Positions 56,282 through 64,000 of a stretch of DNA of 64,000 bases are shown here, piece after piece. Within the stretch, counting starts at the first letter, position 1; each line of letters starts with the position of its first letter. Below the pieces are notes generated by a model. The model ran no database searches. It was not told the origin of the DNA and was given only the letters and a program-made list of their open reading frames with translations. The position numbers were made by a program, and so were the translations under genes. The stretch covers positions 1,488,001-1,552,000 of the forward strand of contig JAJGBQ010000002.1 in NCBI GenBank assembly GCA_022457065.1. The letters run 5' to 3'. Origin of the DNA: Curvularia sp. ZM96. Lineage: Eukaryota; Ascomycota; Dothideomycetes; Pleosporales; Pleosporaceae.

Positions 56282-56318
56282 TGATTGCCCTGTGGAGGCG
56301 AAGCTCCAGAGGCAATCA
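56282..56318. repeat. Imperfect inverted repeat (hairpin)
   Basis: Arms begin TGATTGCC and end GGCAATCA, with inner arms CTGTGGAG and GCTCCAGA around a short GCGAA-type loop. One bulge and a mismatch interrupt the stem. It lies in a gene-free stretch. It could be a short mobile-element relic or chance. Confidence 0.5.
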
Positions 56319-58429
56319 ACGCCATAGGTCTAACGTGGATTTTCTTTCTTTAGCAACTCGTAGATCTCTCAAGACTGGTCATTGACAACGGGAAACAGTG
56401 GCGAAAGCAGTGCTCTCAAGGACTTCGAAACCCCATTGAACCATGCAAGTGGCGGTGATAGGGGTGCGTCCAGGACACAATGGGAAACATGGACCTAGGG
56501 CGTCACCGCTCGGCAACGAATAGGATCAGGGAGGTGGCTTCCAAGGACAATGCAGGACATCCACAAACCTGGCGGTGATTCGGTTAGCTAGTGGTCTAGC
56601 AAGGATGAGGTGTTATAGGTGCCGGCATATATAATACTGAATTTCTGAATGTTGTGAGGAATTCTGAGCATTGCACCAGATATTTTGTAAATGTGTGCTG
56701 ATATCACGGCAGTTGTTCGGTATCTAACGTGTGTAAGCCTATTCCCTGACGTGGGCAGCATGGATAGCACTGTCTCAGGGGCCGTTGAAAGAAATAGGAG
56801 ACCGGGCGGAGCGTTGCCTGCCCAGCCGGACGTTGCGCCCCACTTGACCACGGCAACCCGTTTTAGGTCTGACAGCCTACGCTCGCTTGCATCCATCTAC
56901 GTCACCCCTCGCTCTCGTTCCTGGATGGCGCAGCAGGATCTCAGCGATTTACATCATTATTGTCAACCTGTCCAATTGCGATAGCCCATTGAGTAGCTTA
57001 AAAGTCTTTTTTATTCTGGGCAGACACGCCACAAACGCATCCAAAGGCGAGTAGCAATCGCCCACGTGATATTGTCTATGCAAAGACAGGATCCTACCCT
57101 ACAGTGGCGTAAGGGTTGAGGAGGCGATCCGTAGCGGCCGATTGGAAGATGGAAACAGTAAGCGTAGCGACGTGTAAACTCGATAGCGCGTCGTCTGAAA
57201 TGGAAGGAAAGATGACTATCCAGGCTGTGCTGGACAATGGGAAAGTGTTCGCGCATATGACCTTACCATTTGAGGATGCCTCGTCATCAATCACGAAGCG
57301 CCTTCTATTACGATCATCTTACGCCGGATCGTTCGAGTGAAGGTGCTGCACAGGCAGAATGTCACTTTTCACAACACCTGCACTAATAACACTTGATGAT
57401 TTCCGCTACTGTACGGTCTGTTCAGTGTTACAAACAGCAATGGTCGTTTGATCGTTCGATCAAGTCCAACTAATACAAAGGTAGCTGTAAGCTGACATGG
57501 CGAAAACATGTAATGTGCCAGACACGACAGGTTTTTCCCAACTATCAACAGAGCCGGCTTGGGGATACACCTATTCGCAGCAAACGAATCGTGTAGACTC
57601 AAACTCCGGCGTTTGTGTGAAGGATGTAGTACCACTTTTGTTGTGGCTCGTCGATGTTCCAACTGACACTACCATCGGGCTGACGTCGGAGCGACGTTTT
57701 TCGTAACTTTGGCGGCTTGGGCTCCTGGTTCCACCAGGCAAAGCGCCGAGAATGCCGCGTCTAGAACAGAGATCGACTCAGGAGCACTCAGTGATTTGAT
57801 CCAGTTTTCACTTCGTACTCTCGCCGAAAGTGGATGCGGAAGCTGCGGTTTGACAAAGGTAGGTGTATAGTGCGATTTCCCATACTGGTCACTCCCAAAT
57901 ATGAAAGTTTAGCTAGCGAGACATTCTACTTATTAAAAGAAGAAGCTGCAGGTGGCGTCCAGGACATACGTAATCCGGAGCTTTCCACACAATGACTCAG
58001 TGTGATTTGATCGACAGGAAATGAGATGAACTTCACCATCGCTCCGTTCTCACCACCTCTCATCGTTCGATCATATATGCACAGTCAGATTCTATGAGGT
58101 GATGTTGACTATATTTAGATGGTTGTGCTGGTTTTCCGACATTAATGTCGCCAAGCTTGAGTGCAACCGATGGTTAACTGCATCATCTTGTCAGAAGCAT
58201 GTAATATGACAACACGTATTTGCAAGCACACATGCTAAATATGATTTAGTCTAATCTTTAATATTTACATGAGCATATGTAGTTGAGTGTGGGTGTATCG
58301 AAGTAAGCGCCTTCCAACCGGTGTTTTTTGCGTAAACAGACTCTGCAAGGTGTCAGGAACTGGCCCAATCTGGGCCAACCTAACCCTATCTAGCCTTACC
58401 TTACCTATCTTAGTCAGCTATGGACTATA

Positions 58430-58478
58430 ACGTCAAGGATCAGTAAGCTGGGCAGATCAGTAAGCTGGGCACCCCACC
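58430..58478 (+). repeat. Left terminal inverted repeat of the pogo element
   Basis: Identical over 49 bases to the reverse complement of 60226-60274. Contains two tandem copies of GATCAGTAAGCTGGGCA starting at 58438 and 58455. Confidence 0.95.
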
Positions 58479-58554
58479 AAACTTGACCTGACGCTCTGCG
58501 CAATTGAGCCACAACAACACAATAAAACGAGATAAAATTAAGAGATATTATTCG

Positions 58555-60192
58555 TTATCTAGCTCTACACGACGTGCGAGTATGTCCTTGAATATGGCAC
58601 TTCGTACATGTTGGCGGCGCGCGCTGACGTCGCTGACTGCCCTCACTCTGCCCACCCTCTACGACCACCCTTTCTGCCTCTGCAGCAAGCTGCTGAGCCT
58701 GCGAGACCTGGAGCACTCCACCAGAAGCAATATATTGACGCTGCTGACTCTGCTTTTGTCGTTGACGCTGAACTTCTGCACGTAGCTTCTTATTCTCCTC
58801 TGCGAGTATCGTCGCTGATTGCATCGCAAGCTGAGCGCTTTTAGCAAGCTGGCGTATCGCAACGCTTGTTGGACTCTCTGGCTGTCGGCGCAGTCGCTCT
58901 TGGAGATAGCGTACCTGCTGCTGAAGCTCTGCTACCGTATGTGGTGTTTCTGTCTGCGCTGCTGCCTGCGCTGTAACGTTGTTATCTGTAGTTGTCTGTG
59001 GTGGAGACGGCGTCCGGGCGACAGTTAGCGACGATAGAACGCGGTCTGGACAAAGAGGGACAAGGCCTGTCGCCTGAAAGCCTGCCTGGATATTCTGCTG
59101 CGTGAATACAGTCGGCCGGATCCGTGTATAGGCTGTAAGAAAGTCTGTTTTGTCAACATGGTAGACGCTATAGCGGGCGAGCTTCTCAACCTCGCGTCCG
59201 TACGCGCGCTTGAGAGGGGAGTAGCAGCTCACATCTAGAGGCTGGAGGAGGTGCGACGTGTGAGGCGGCATACAGAGAGTGATGATCTTGTTCTCTGTGC
59301 AGTACTGGTCGAACTCTGGTGTAGCGTGGCTACTGTGGCCGTCTAGGATAAGAAGGCGATAGACTCCAGCTGTACGAGCAGCTGTATGCTGGTTGAAATG
59401 CTTCACCCACTCTACACCTAGCTCGTCCGTCGTCCAGCCGTTGTCTGAGACGCCAATAGTCCAGTCTGATGGGAGGCCATGATACCAGCTGCTCTGGTGG
59501 ACCTTGCCAGAGAGAATTATAAAGGGTGGTAGAGACCAGCCTGACGCGTTAATACACTCGATCGCTGTCACCCACTCGCGATTACCTGGCTGTATGACGA
59601 TTGCTCTGCCAACTCTATCAGAGCTAGTCACGACTTTTGACGTTGCAGCAACGCCCATCGCGAATCCAGTCTCATCAAAGTTGTAGATATCCTGGTCAAG
59701 GACGCCGTACGTCTGTCGCGTCTCCTCTACTAGCTTGAACCAGGCTGTAATTACTACAGGATCCTCGCAGGAGGCACGCTGGCTATGCAACCTCCTACTC
59801 CACTTTGTCTGAAGCTCTGGCTGGCTCTGGATAAAGCGCGACACCCATTTCTTGCCAATAGGCTGTGGAGGTGGATTCTGGCCACGCGCAGTAAGAAGAG
59901 TGTCTGCCATGCGTCGTACGTCGATGATATGGGGCGGAAAACCACGCTGGTCAAGGTCTAGGATCCACTGCACAAGAGACTGCTCTTCAATAGGCGATAG
60001 CTTACGGTTAATTGATCGTTGCTCTGATCTTGGTGGAGTACCATGGACGCGAGTATAGAGTGTAGATTGTGGCACATCGTACGCTTTTGCAAGAGCGCGC
60101 ACTGATTGTTTTGGATTGTTACGATAGGACGCCATAGCAAGGCTTATTCTACCTTCACGAGAAGTCGATTGAGGACGTTGTTGTCGCGGCAT
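58555..60192 (-). CDS. Pogo/Fot1 transposase (psq-CENP-B HTH, DD35D)
   Basis: Cut-and-paste transposase, 545 residues in one open frame without introns. Residues 13-50 form a psq-type helix-turn-helix (GRISLAMASYRNNPKQSVRA, LAKAYDVPQSTLYTRV). Residues about 65-135 form the CENP-B-like second DNA-binding unit. The DDE_1 catalytic core holds D173 (YNFDETGF), D284 (LILDGHSSH) and D320 (LLQPLDVSC), with 35 residues between the last two, so the signature is DD35D, typical of fungal Fot1-type elements. The C-terminal part has a coiled-coil stretch (ELQQQVRYLQERLRR, EENKKLRAEVQRQRQ) and ends in a zinc knuckle C529, C532, H537, C542 (CX2CX4HX4C). No stop, frameshift or RIP-like decay is visible. Confidence 0.95.
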   Translation of the reverse strand: MPRQQRPQSTSREGRISLAMASYRNNPKQSVRALAKAYDVPQSTLYTRVHGTPPRSEQRSINRKLSPIEEQSLVQWILDLDQRGFPPHIIDVRRMADTLLTARGQNPPPQPIGKKWVSRFIQSQPELQTKWSRRLHSQRASCEDPVVITAWFKLVEETRQTYGVLDQDIYNFDETGFAMGVAATSKVVTSSDRVGRAIVIQPGNREWVTAIECINASGWSLPPFIILSGKVHQSSWYHGLPSDWTIGVSDNGWTTDELGVEWVKHFNQHTAARTAGVYRLLILDGHSSHATPEFDQYCTENKIITLCMPPHTSHLLQPLDVSCYSPLKRAYGREVEKLARYSVYHVDKTDFLTAYTRIRPTVFTQQNIQAGFQATGLVPLCPDRVLSSLTVARTPSPPQTTTDNNVTAQAAAQTETPHTVAELQQQVRYLQERLRRQPESPTSVAIRQLAKSAQLAMQSATILAEENKKLRAEVQRQRQKQSQQRQYIASGGVLQVSQAQQLAAEAERVVVEGGQSEGSQRRQRAPPTCTKCHIQGHTRTSCRAR

Positions 60193-60225
60193 TGTGGTGG
60201 TTGTATCGAGTGTCGCGTCAGGTTG

Positions 60226-60274
60226 GGTGGGGTGCCCAGCTTACTGATCTGCCCAGCTTACTGATCCTTGACGT
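60226..60274 (-). repeat. Right terminal inverted repeat of the pogo element
   Basis: Perfect 49-base inverted copy of the left end, followed directly by the TA duplication. Confidence 0.95.
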
Positions 60275-61137
60275 TATATGTCCATCAATCACTAGAGTAG
60301 CTCACTAGTGATTCGTCTCGTGTCAATACGACTAATTGCTTGCCTATTCGTCTGATATCTCTCGTGCTGTACCTTACCTAGTCAATAGTCTAACACAAGG
60401 TTTGCCTAGTGATACTACCAGCTGTGCCTCACCTCAGTAAGCCAGCTGTCGAACATAGAAGGTTGACGACGTCAGTTTTAGGAAAACATTAAGGTGAGGT
60501 AAGTGCTAAGGTAATTGATAAGTATTTTCGGGAGCATTTTCCGTTGAAGAGAAGTGGCGATAATAGCGAAGACTTAGACGCGAGGGCGAGTTAGCCAGTA
60601 GAGCTAATGCACCAGCCCCAGATCACTCCATATCGCTTGAAAAAACCAAGATTTCCCCAGATTACGCCCTGACAGGTTCGGCCGGTGCGGCAAGCTTTCG
60701 GCTGCGAATCATGCCTCGGTGCACCAGCCGCACCACACCTCTGGAGTGGATAGGGTCCATACAGTCTGGGGCCTAGTCTACACCATGGTCAATGCGTGAC
60801 TAGAAGAAACCGTTTTCTCCAGATTCCAAAACAGTAGACGCCAAATATGACTATTAACGACGCATAGTCAAGCCAGTGATTGGCGGCAGAGAGGACAGCC
60901 TTAAGAACAATTCCTAAGGCCTCCATGTTTTGTATGCTTGAACAGTTAAGTCACGGACGTTCTTGGGGAAACAGAGAGGTATTTTCTCCTCTCAGTGACT
61001 ACAGCTCAGTATTTCTCCATACCAGTCATCGTTCGCAACTTTCAACTCCACTGTGAGTCCTTGCGTCACATGACCGTCTCAATGTTACATCGGACATGGC
61101 CGACAATTACATGAAAAACCCACTGAAGTGAAGATAC

Positions 61138-61143
61138 TGATAA
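61138..61143 (+). promoter_or_regulatory. Candidate AreA (GATA factor) site
   Basis: TGATAA, matching the HGATAR core. With TGATAAG at 61408-61414 it makes two candidate sites within 700 bases of an amino acid permease gene. Nitrogen-regulated permeases often carry paired sites. Such hexamers are frequent by chance. Confidence 0.3.
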
Positions 61144-61407
61144 AGCCCCAGATCCTGAAGTGTGTCAATTAATTTGCAAAACATTCCCCCGAACTGTTGT
61201 GAGAGAGTCAAAAACATGTTCCGTTAGAATAGGCCCTGATTCGCGCTACGCCAAGCTTGTCATCCGACGATGGCCCGGCCCTCACGCTAAACCCGAAGGC
61301 ATTGAGCCGCCACCACATTCCCCAAAATTGATACAACTAAACTGCAGATTTTTCTTGCTAGGAGTCCTCGGAAGCTGGGCCAGATGCATTTCCGTCGTTA
61401 ATCCCGC

Positions 61408-61414
61408 TGATAAG
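61408..61414 (+). promoter_or_regulatory. Candidate AreA (GATA factor) site
   Basis: TGATAAG, about 400 bases before the permease start, the preferred full form of the GATA-factor core. Confidence 0.35.
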
Positions 61415-61638
61415 CAACGCACTGATGTGTTCGCGTTCAAGTTAAACGCGAAACAGGCGAAGCCGACCCGCTCATAGCCGGCTCGAAAATTTCGATCATG
61501 CTACTGTCACGGTTCAGCATCCGAATCCTGCACGGAAATGCAACCATGCCGCCCCCCAATGTGGATCTAGGATGAAAATTTGGACAATCGACTGGCTTTC
61601 CAGAGCGTGGAGTACGCCGTCGGTTAACGCGACGGCTC

Positions 61639-61833
61639 ATGGAGGGTTGCACCATGACTCCACTGTTGGGGCCCTCAAATTTGATTGAAATATTGTCTCT
61701 GGTCCTGGCTTCTGCGTGCTTCATCCCCATCGAATACGTTGCTATTCTCCTGTCGTTGTTGTCTTTCGAACGTCAAGCCCAACCGCCGGGTCCACCGCTG
61801 ACGCGCCAACAACAACATGGCTTCCGCTGCTGA
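61639..61833 (+). other. Upstream open reading frame overlapping the permease start
   Basis: A 64-codon frame starting at ATG 61639, with a second in-frame ATG at 61654, runs past the permease ATG (61817) in another frame and stops at 61831-61833. If the transcript begins upstream of 61639, initiation here would block scanning to the permease start. The transcription start is unknown. Confidence 0.35.
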
Positions 61834-63439
61834 TCAAATAACGCCCAAGATGGACCAACGGTCGGAGAAGTCGGTCCCCCATTCAGGGAGCGACGTTGAG
61901 AAGCAGGCCGCCCCGCCCAAAGAGGAGCTACAGCGCAAGCTGTCATCTCGACACCTGCAGTTCGTCGCCATCGGTGGAACTGTAGGTACAGGTGTTTTCA
62001 TTGCCAGCGGAGGCTCCATTGCTACCGCTGGTCCTGCTGGAGCACTCCTGGCCTATGTCTTCGTCGGTACCTTAGTCTACTCCGTCATGCTCAGCTTGGC
62101 TGAAATGGCTACCTACCTGCCCATCTCCGGTGCGTTCACGCAGTACGCTGCTCGATTTGTTGATCCCTCACTCGGTTTCTCCATGGGATGGATCTACTGG
62201 TTTTCTTGGTCCATTACCTATGCGCTCGAACTTACAGCCGCTGGCCTCATCATCCAATGGTGGAATTCGGAACTCAGCATCGGAATCTTCATTACCATCT
62301 TCTGGGTCCCGATCACTGCCGTTAACTTCCTGCCTGTCGACATTTTTGGAGAGTTCGAGTTTTGGTTCGCTCTGATCAAGGTCGTTGCTCTGGTCGGCTT
62401 CTGGATTTACGCTATCTGCATGAACGCTGGTGTGGGCAACCAGGGCTACATTGGCTTCAAGTACTGGAACTCCCCTGGAGCCTTTGCCCCATATCTTGCC
62501 GCGGGACCTGTTGCAAAGTTTGTTGGTTTCTGGGCTGTCCTCATTCAGGCTGGTTTTGCTTACCAAGGTACTGAGCTCTGCGCCATTGGTGCTGGAGAGT
62601 CAGCCAACCCCCGTGTCACCATGCCCCGAGCCATTCGCAAGACCTTCTGGAGCATCTTCATCCTCTTTGTCTTCACCATCTTCTTTGTTGGTATCCTGAT
62701 TCCCTATGACAACGAAGCCCTTCAAATTGGTGACACCAATGCTGGATCATCGCCAATGGTCATCGCCTTCCAGCTCGCCGGTGTATCCGCTCTTCCCGAT
62801 ATCTTCAACGCCATCCTCCTCACTGTCGTTCTTTCCGCAGCTAGCTCCAATGTTTACTCGGGAAGTCGCATCCTCGTAGGTCTCGCTGAGGAAAAGTGTG
62901 CTCCCGCATTCCTCAAGGCTACCAGCAAGCGTGGAGTCCCGTACTGGGCAACCGCCGTAACAGGTGCCATGGGTCTGTTGGCCTACATGAATCTCAGCTC
63001 CAACGGTGAGCAGGCTTTCAACTGGCTTCTCAACATTGTCTCAGTCGCTGGTTTCATTGCATGGACATGTGTCTTGATCTGCCACCTGGCCTTCATGCGT
63101 GCCCTCAAGGCTCAGAATATTGACCGCGACACCCTTCCTTTCAAGTCCTGGGGCGGACGTGCTCTCGCCATCTACGGAGTTACCTTCTGCGCCATCATCA
63201 CTATTACTCAAGGTTTCACTGCCTTCGTTCCATGGAGCACCGAGGACTTCTTCATCGCATACATCAGTTTGATCCTCTTCGCTGTCCTCTACACTGGACA
63301 CAAGCTTGTTACCCGAAGCAAGTTCATCAACCCCGCCGAAGCCGATCTTCTGACCGGAAAATTTGAGGACGAGATCTCCGAGACCTGGGAAGAGTCATCT
63401 GCTAGTGGATGGAAGAAGATGATGAACAAGTTTCTCTAG
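61817..63439 (+). CDS. Amino acid permease (fungal AAT/APC family)
   Basis: Plasma-membrane proton-coupled amino acid transporter, single exon, 540 residues. A charged cytosolic N-terminus ends in LQRKLSSRHLQFVAIGGTVG, the hallmark start of the family's first helix, followed by TGVFIASGGSIATAGPAGAL. Twelve hydrophobic segments can be counted; the conserved landmarks are YLPISGAFTQYAARFVDPSL with GWIYWFSWSI, FAYQGTELCAIGAGESANPR in helix 6, LLTVVLSAASSNVYSGSRIL in helix 8 and PYWATAVTGAMGLLAYM. The C-terminus is acidic and ends WKKMMNKFL. It belongs to the general AAT group rather than the GABA or choline type. Substrate is unknown. Possible nitrogen control is suggested by the two upstream GATA sites. 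Confidence 0.93.
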   Translation: MASAADQITPKMDQRSEKSVPHSGSDVEKQAAPPKEELQRKLSSRHLQFVAIGGTVGTGVFIASGGSIATAGPAGALLAYVFVGTLVYSVMLSLAEMATYLPISGAFTQYAARFVDPSLGFSMGWIYWFSWSITYALELTAAGLIIQWWNSELSIGIFITIFWVPITAVNFLPVDIFGEFEFWFALIKVVALVGFWIYAICMNAGVGNQGYIGFKYWNSPGAFAPYLAAGPVAKFVGFWAVLIQAGFAYQGTELCAIGAGESANPRVTMPRAIRKTFWSIFILFVFTIFFVGILIPYDNEALQIGDTNAGSSPMVIAFQLAGVSALPDIFNAILLTVVLSAASSNVYSGSRILVGLAEEKCAPAFLKATSKRGVPYWATAVTGAMGLLAYMNLSSNGEQAFNWLLNIVSVAGFIAWTCVLICHLAFMRALKAQNIDRDTLPFKSWGGRALAIYGVTFCAIITITQGFTAFVPWSTEDFFIAYISLILFAVLYTGHKLVTRSKFINPAEADLLTGKFEDEISETWEESSASGWKKMMNKFL

Positions 63440-64000
63440 TGTTGGGAATACATACACAGCCCGAACCTATACCTGAACATCAAAAGTGCTTTTAAGGGGG
63501 CTTTGATTCAAAACCGCATAGCGCAGCGTTTGTTAGGGGGAGTATCATTGCATTGCAAGGCGTTCCGTATTGTTCTTTCTTTGGAAGGTTTGACGAGCAG
63601 ATACCAATGTTAATGTTTTATCATGTCTTCATGCTATGTTTGCCTTGCCCGACTCAGGAATCTCCACACAACAGCAAAAAATGATTCATGCTATACAACT
63701 GTCTATCAACCCTTTTGCAGGAGTTTTCATAATCTCATCAACAAATCTTGTGCCGAGAGGCAATCGCATTAAAAGAGTTCAATCATCAAGTATAAACATG
63801 AAAGCCCCACTCCTCCATCTGACCATTGTCGTTTTCCCCTTGCCAAGTAAAACCACGTGGTTGAACACAGCCCTCTACACCTTCTCCACTTTTCTTCATC
63901 CCCACAATCTTACAATCTCAATTACACCCACGCCCAGTGCACTGGCCTGCAGTGCGCGACTCGGAGTAACGAATCCAACTGCCGCGCTGTCTGTGAGGTT
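63440..64000. other. 3' region of the permease and window end
   Basis: 561 bases with T-rich stretches after the permease stop. The last 150 bases are C/A-rich (ACCCACGCCC) and could be the leader of a gene beyond the window, but no start codon with a convincing frame is seen. Confidence 0.4.

Larger units (their letters stand above)
55348..58429. other. Gene-free region, hydrophobin promoter to transposon
   Basis: 3.1 kb. The first part is the hydrophobin promoter. The rest has no supportable gene. An imperfect hairpin with arms of about 16 bases occurs at 56,282-56,318. From about 57,850 to the transposon the sequence becomes AT-rich and stop-dense, consistent with a degenerate repeat landing zone. 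Confidence 0.45.
58430..60274 (-). mobile_element. Complete Fot1/pogo-type Tc1-mariner transposon
   Basis: An 1,845-bp DNA transposon bounded by 49-bp perfect inverted repeats (58430-58478 and 60226-60274) that start ACGTCAAGGATC. Each side is flanked by the dinucleotide TA (58428-58429 and 60275-60276), the target duplication expected for this superfamily. Inside each repeat a 17-bp unit, GATCAGTAAGCTGGGCA, occurs twice in tandem. One open transposase gene of 545 codons fills the middle. Beyond the first 49 bases the two ends are still similar (both reach CCTGACGC). All parts needed for autonomous movement appear present. Confidence 0.93.
60277..61816. other. Spacer, transposon to amino acid permease
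   Basis: 1.5 kb. The first 250 bases are AT-rich and look like the continuation of the pre-insertion site on the other side. The rest is ordinary and holds the permease promoter and leader. Two GATA-type sites and an upstream reading frame are listed separately. Confidence 0.45.

Noticed and set aside
60640..60780. Possible tRNA-like or structured GC-rich segment after the transposon
   Set aside because: No A-box/B-box pair and no cloverleaf could be drawn.
1..64000. CRISPR arrays, rRNA operons, tRNA genes
   Set aside because: No spaced direct repeats of the CRISPR type exist, as expected for a fungus, and no tRNA or 5S internal promoter boxes were convincing by eye.

Overview
The window is nuclear DNA of a filamentous ascomycete (Pezizomycotina). 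A dothideomycete, probably pleosporalean, is my best guess. Genes carry several short introns of about 45-110 bp with GTRNGY-type donors and CTRAY-like branch sites. The gene set is typical of these fungi (Ssr4, PYM, a HAM1/DUF4449 protein, a class II hydrophobin, a family 20 polysaccharide lyase, a Fot1/pogo transposon). The lineage call is inference from gene content, not from a marker gene.

Layout. 1-12 kb: ribosomal protein eL42 and the inner-nuclear-membrane protein Src1/Heh1 (both minus), an AT-rich gene-free block, a secreted glucuronan-lyase-like enzyme (plus), two tandem paralogous small basic proteins (minus) and mitochondrial NAD-malic enzyme (minus). 12-31 kb: a 2.6 kb gene-free divergent spacer, a HAM1-like TULIP-type protein (plus), OST3/6 (minus) divergent from a coiled-coil nuclear-type protein (plus), a stomatin-like SPFH protein (plus), an acyltransferase-3 membrane enzyme (minus) and the SWI/SNF-RSC subunit Ssr4 (minus). 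31-48 kb: an intronless F-box-like protein (plus), a frameshifted secreted protein (plus), PYM (minus) divergent from QCR9 (plus), the giant N-end-rule ligase UBR1 (plus) and a convergent Mtf2-like mitochondrial protein (minus). 48-64 kb: a single-pass surface protein (minus), a ketopantoate-reductase-like enzyme (plus), a proline-rich membrane protein (plus), a class II hydrophobin (minus), a complete pogo/Fot1 transposon with 49-bp perfect inverted repeats and a TA target duplication, and an amino acid permease (plus).

Most genes are housekeeping and unrelated to each other; there is no biosynthetic cluster. The accessory content is the secreted set (lyase, frameshifted secreted protein, surface protein, hydrophobin), the tandem small-protein pair and the transposon. 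Intron models were built by hand from splice signals, reading phase and protein-family continuity, and none is backed by transcripts. The most unusual points are the undescribed tandem paralog pair with identical intron positions, two GC-AG introns, a stop-free in-frame intron hidden inside the SSR4 reading frame, a one-base frameshift in a secreted protein gene, and an apparently intact transposon whose terminal repeats contain a tandem 17-bp motif.
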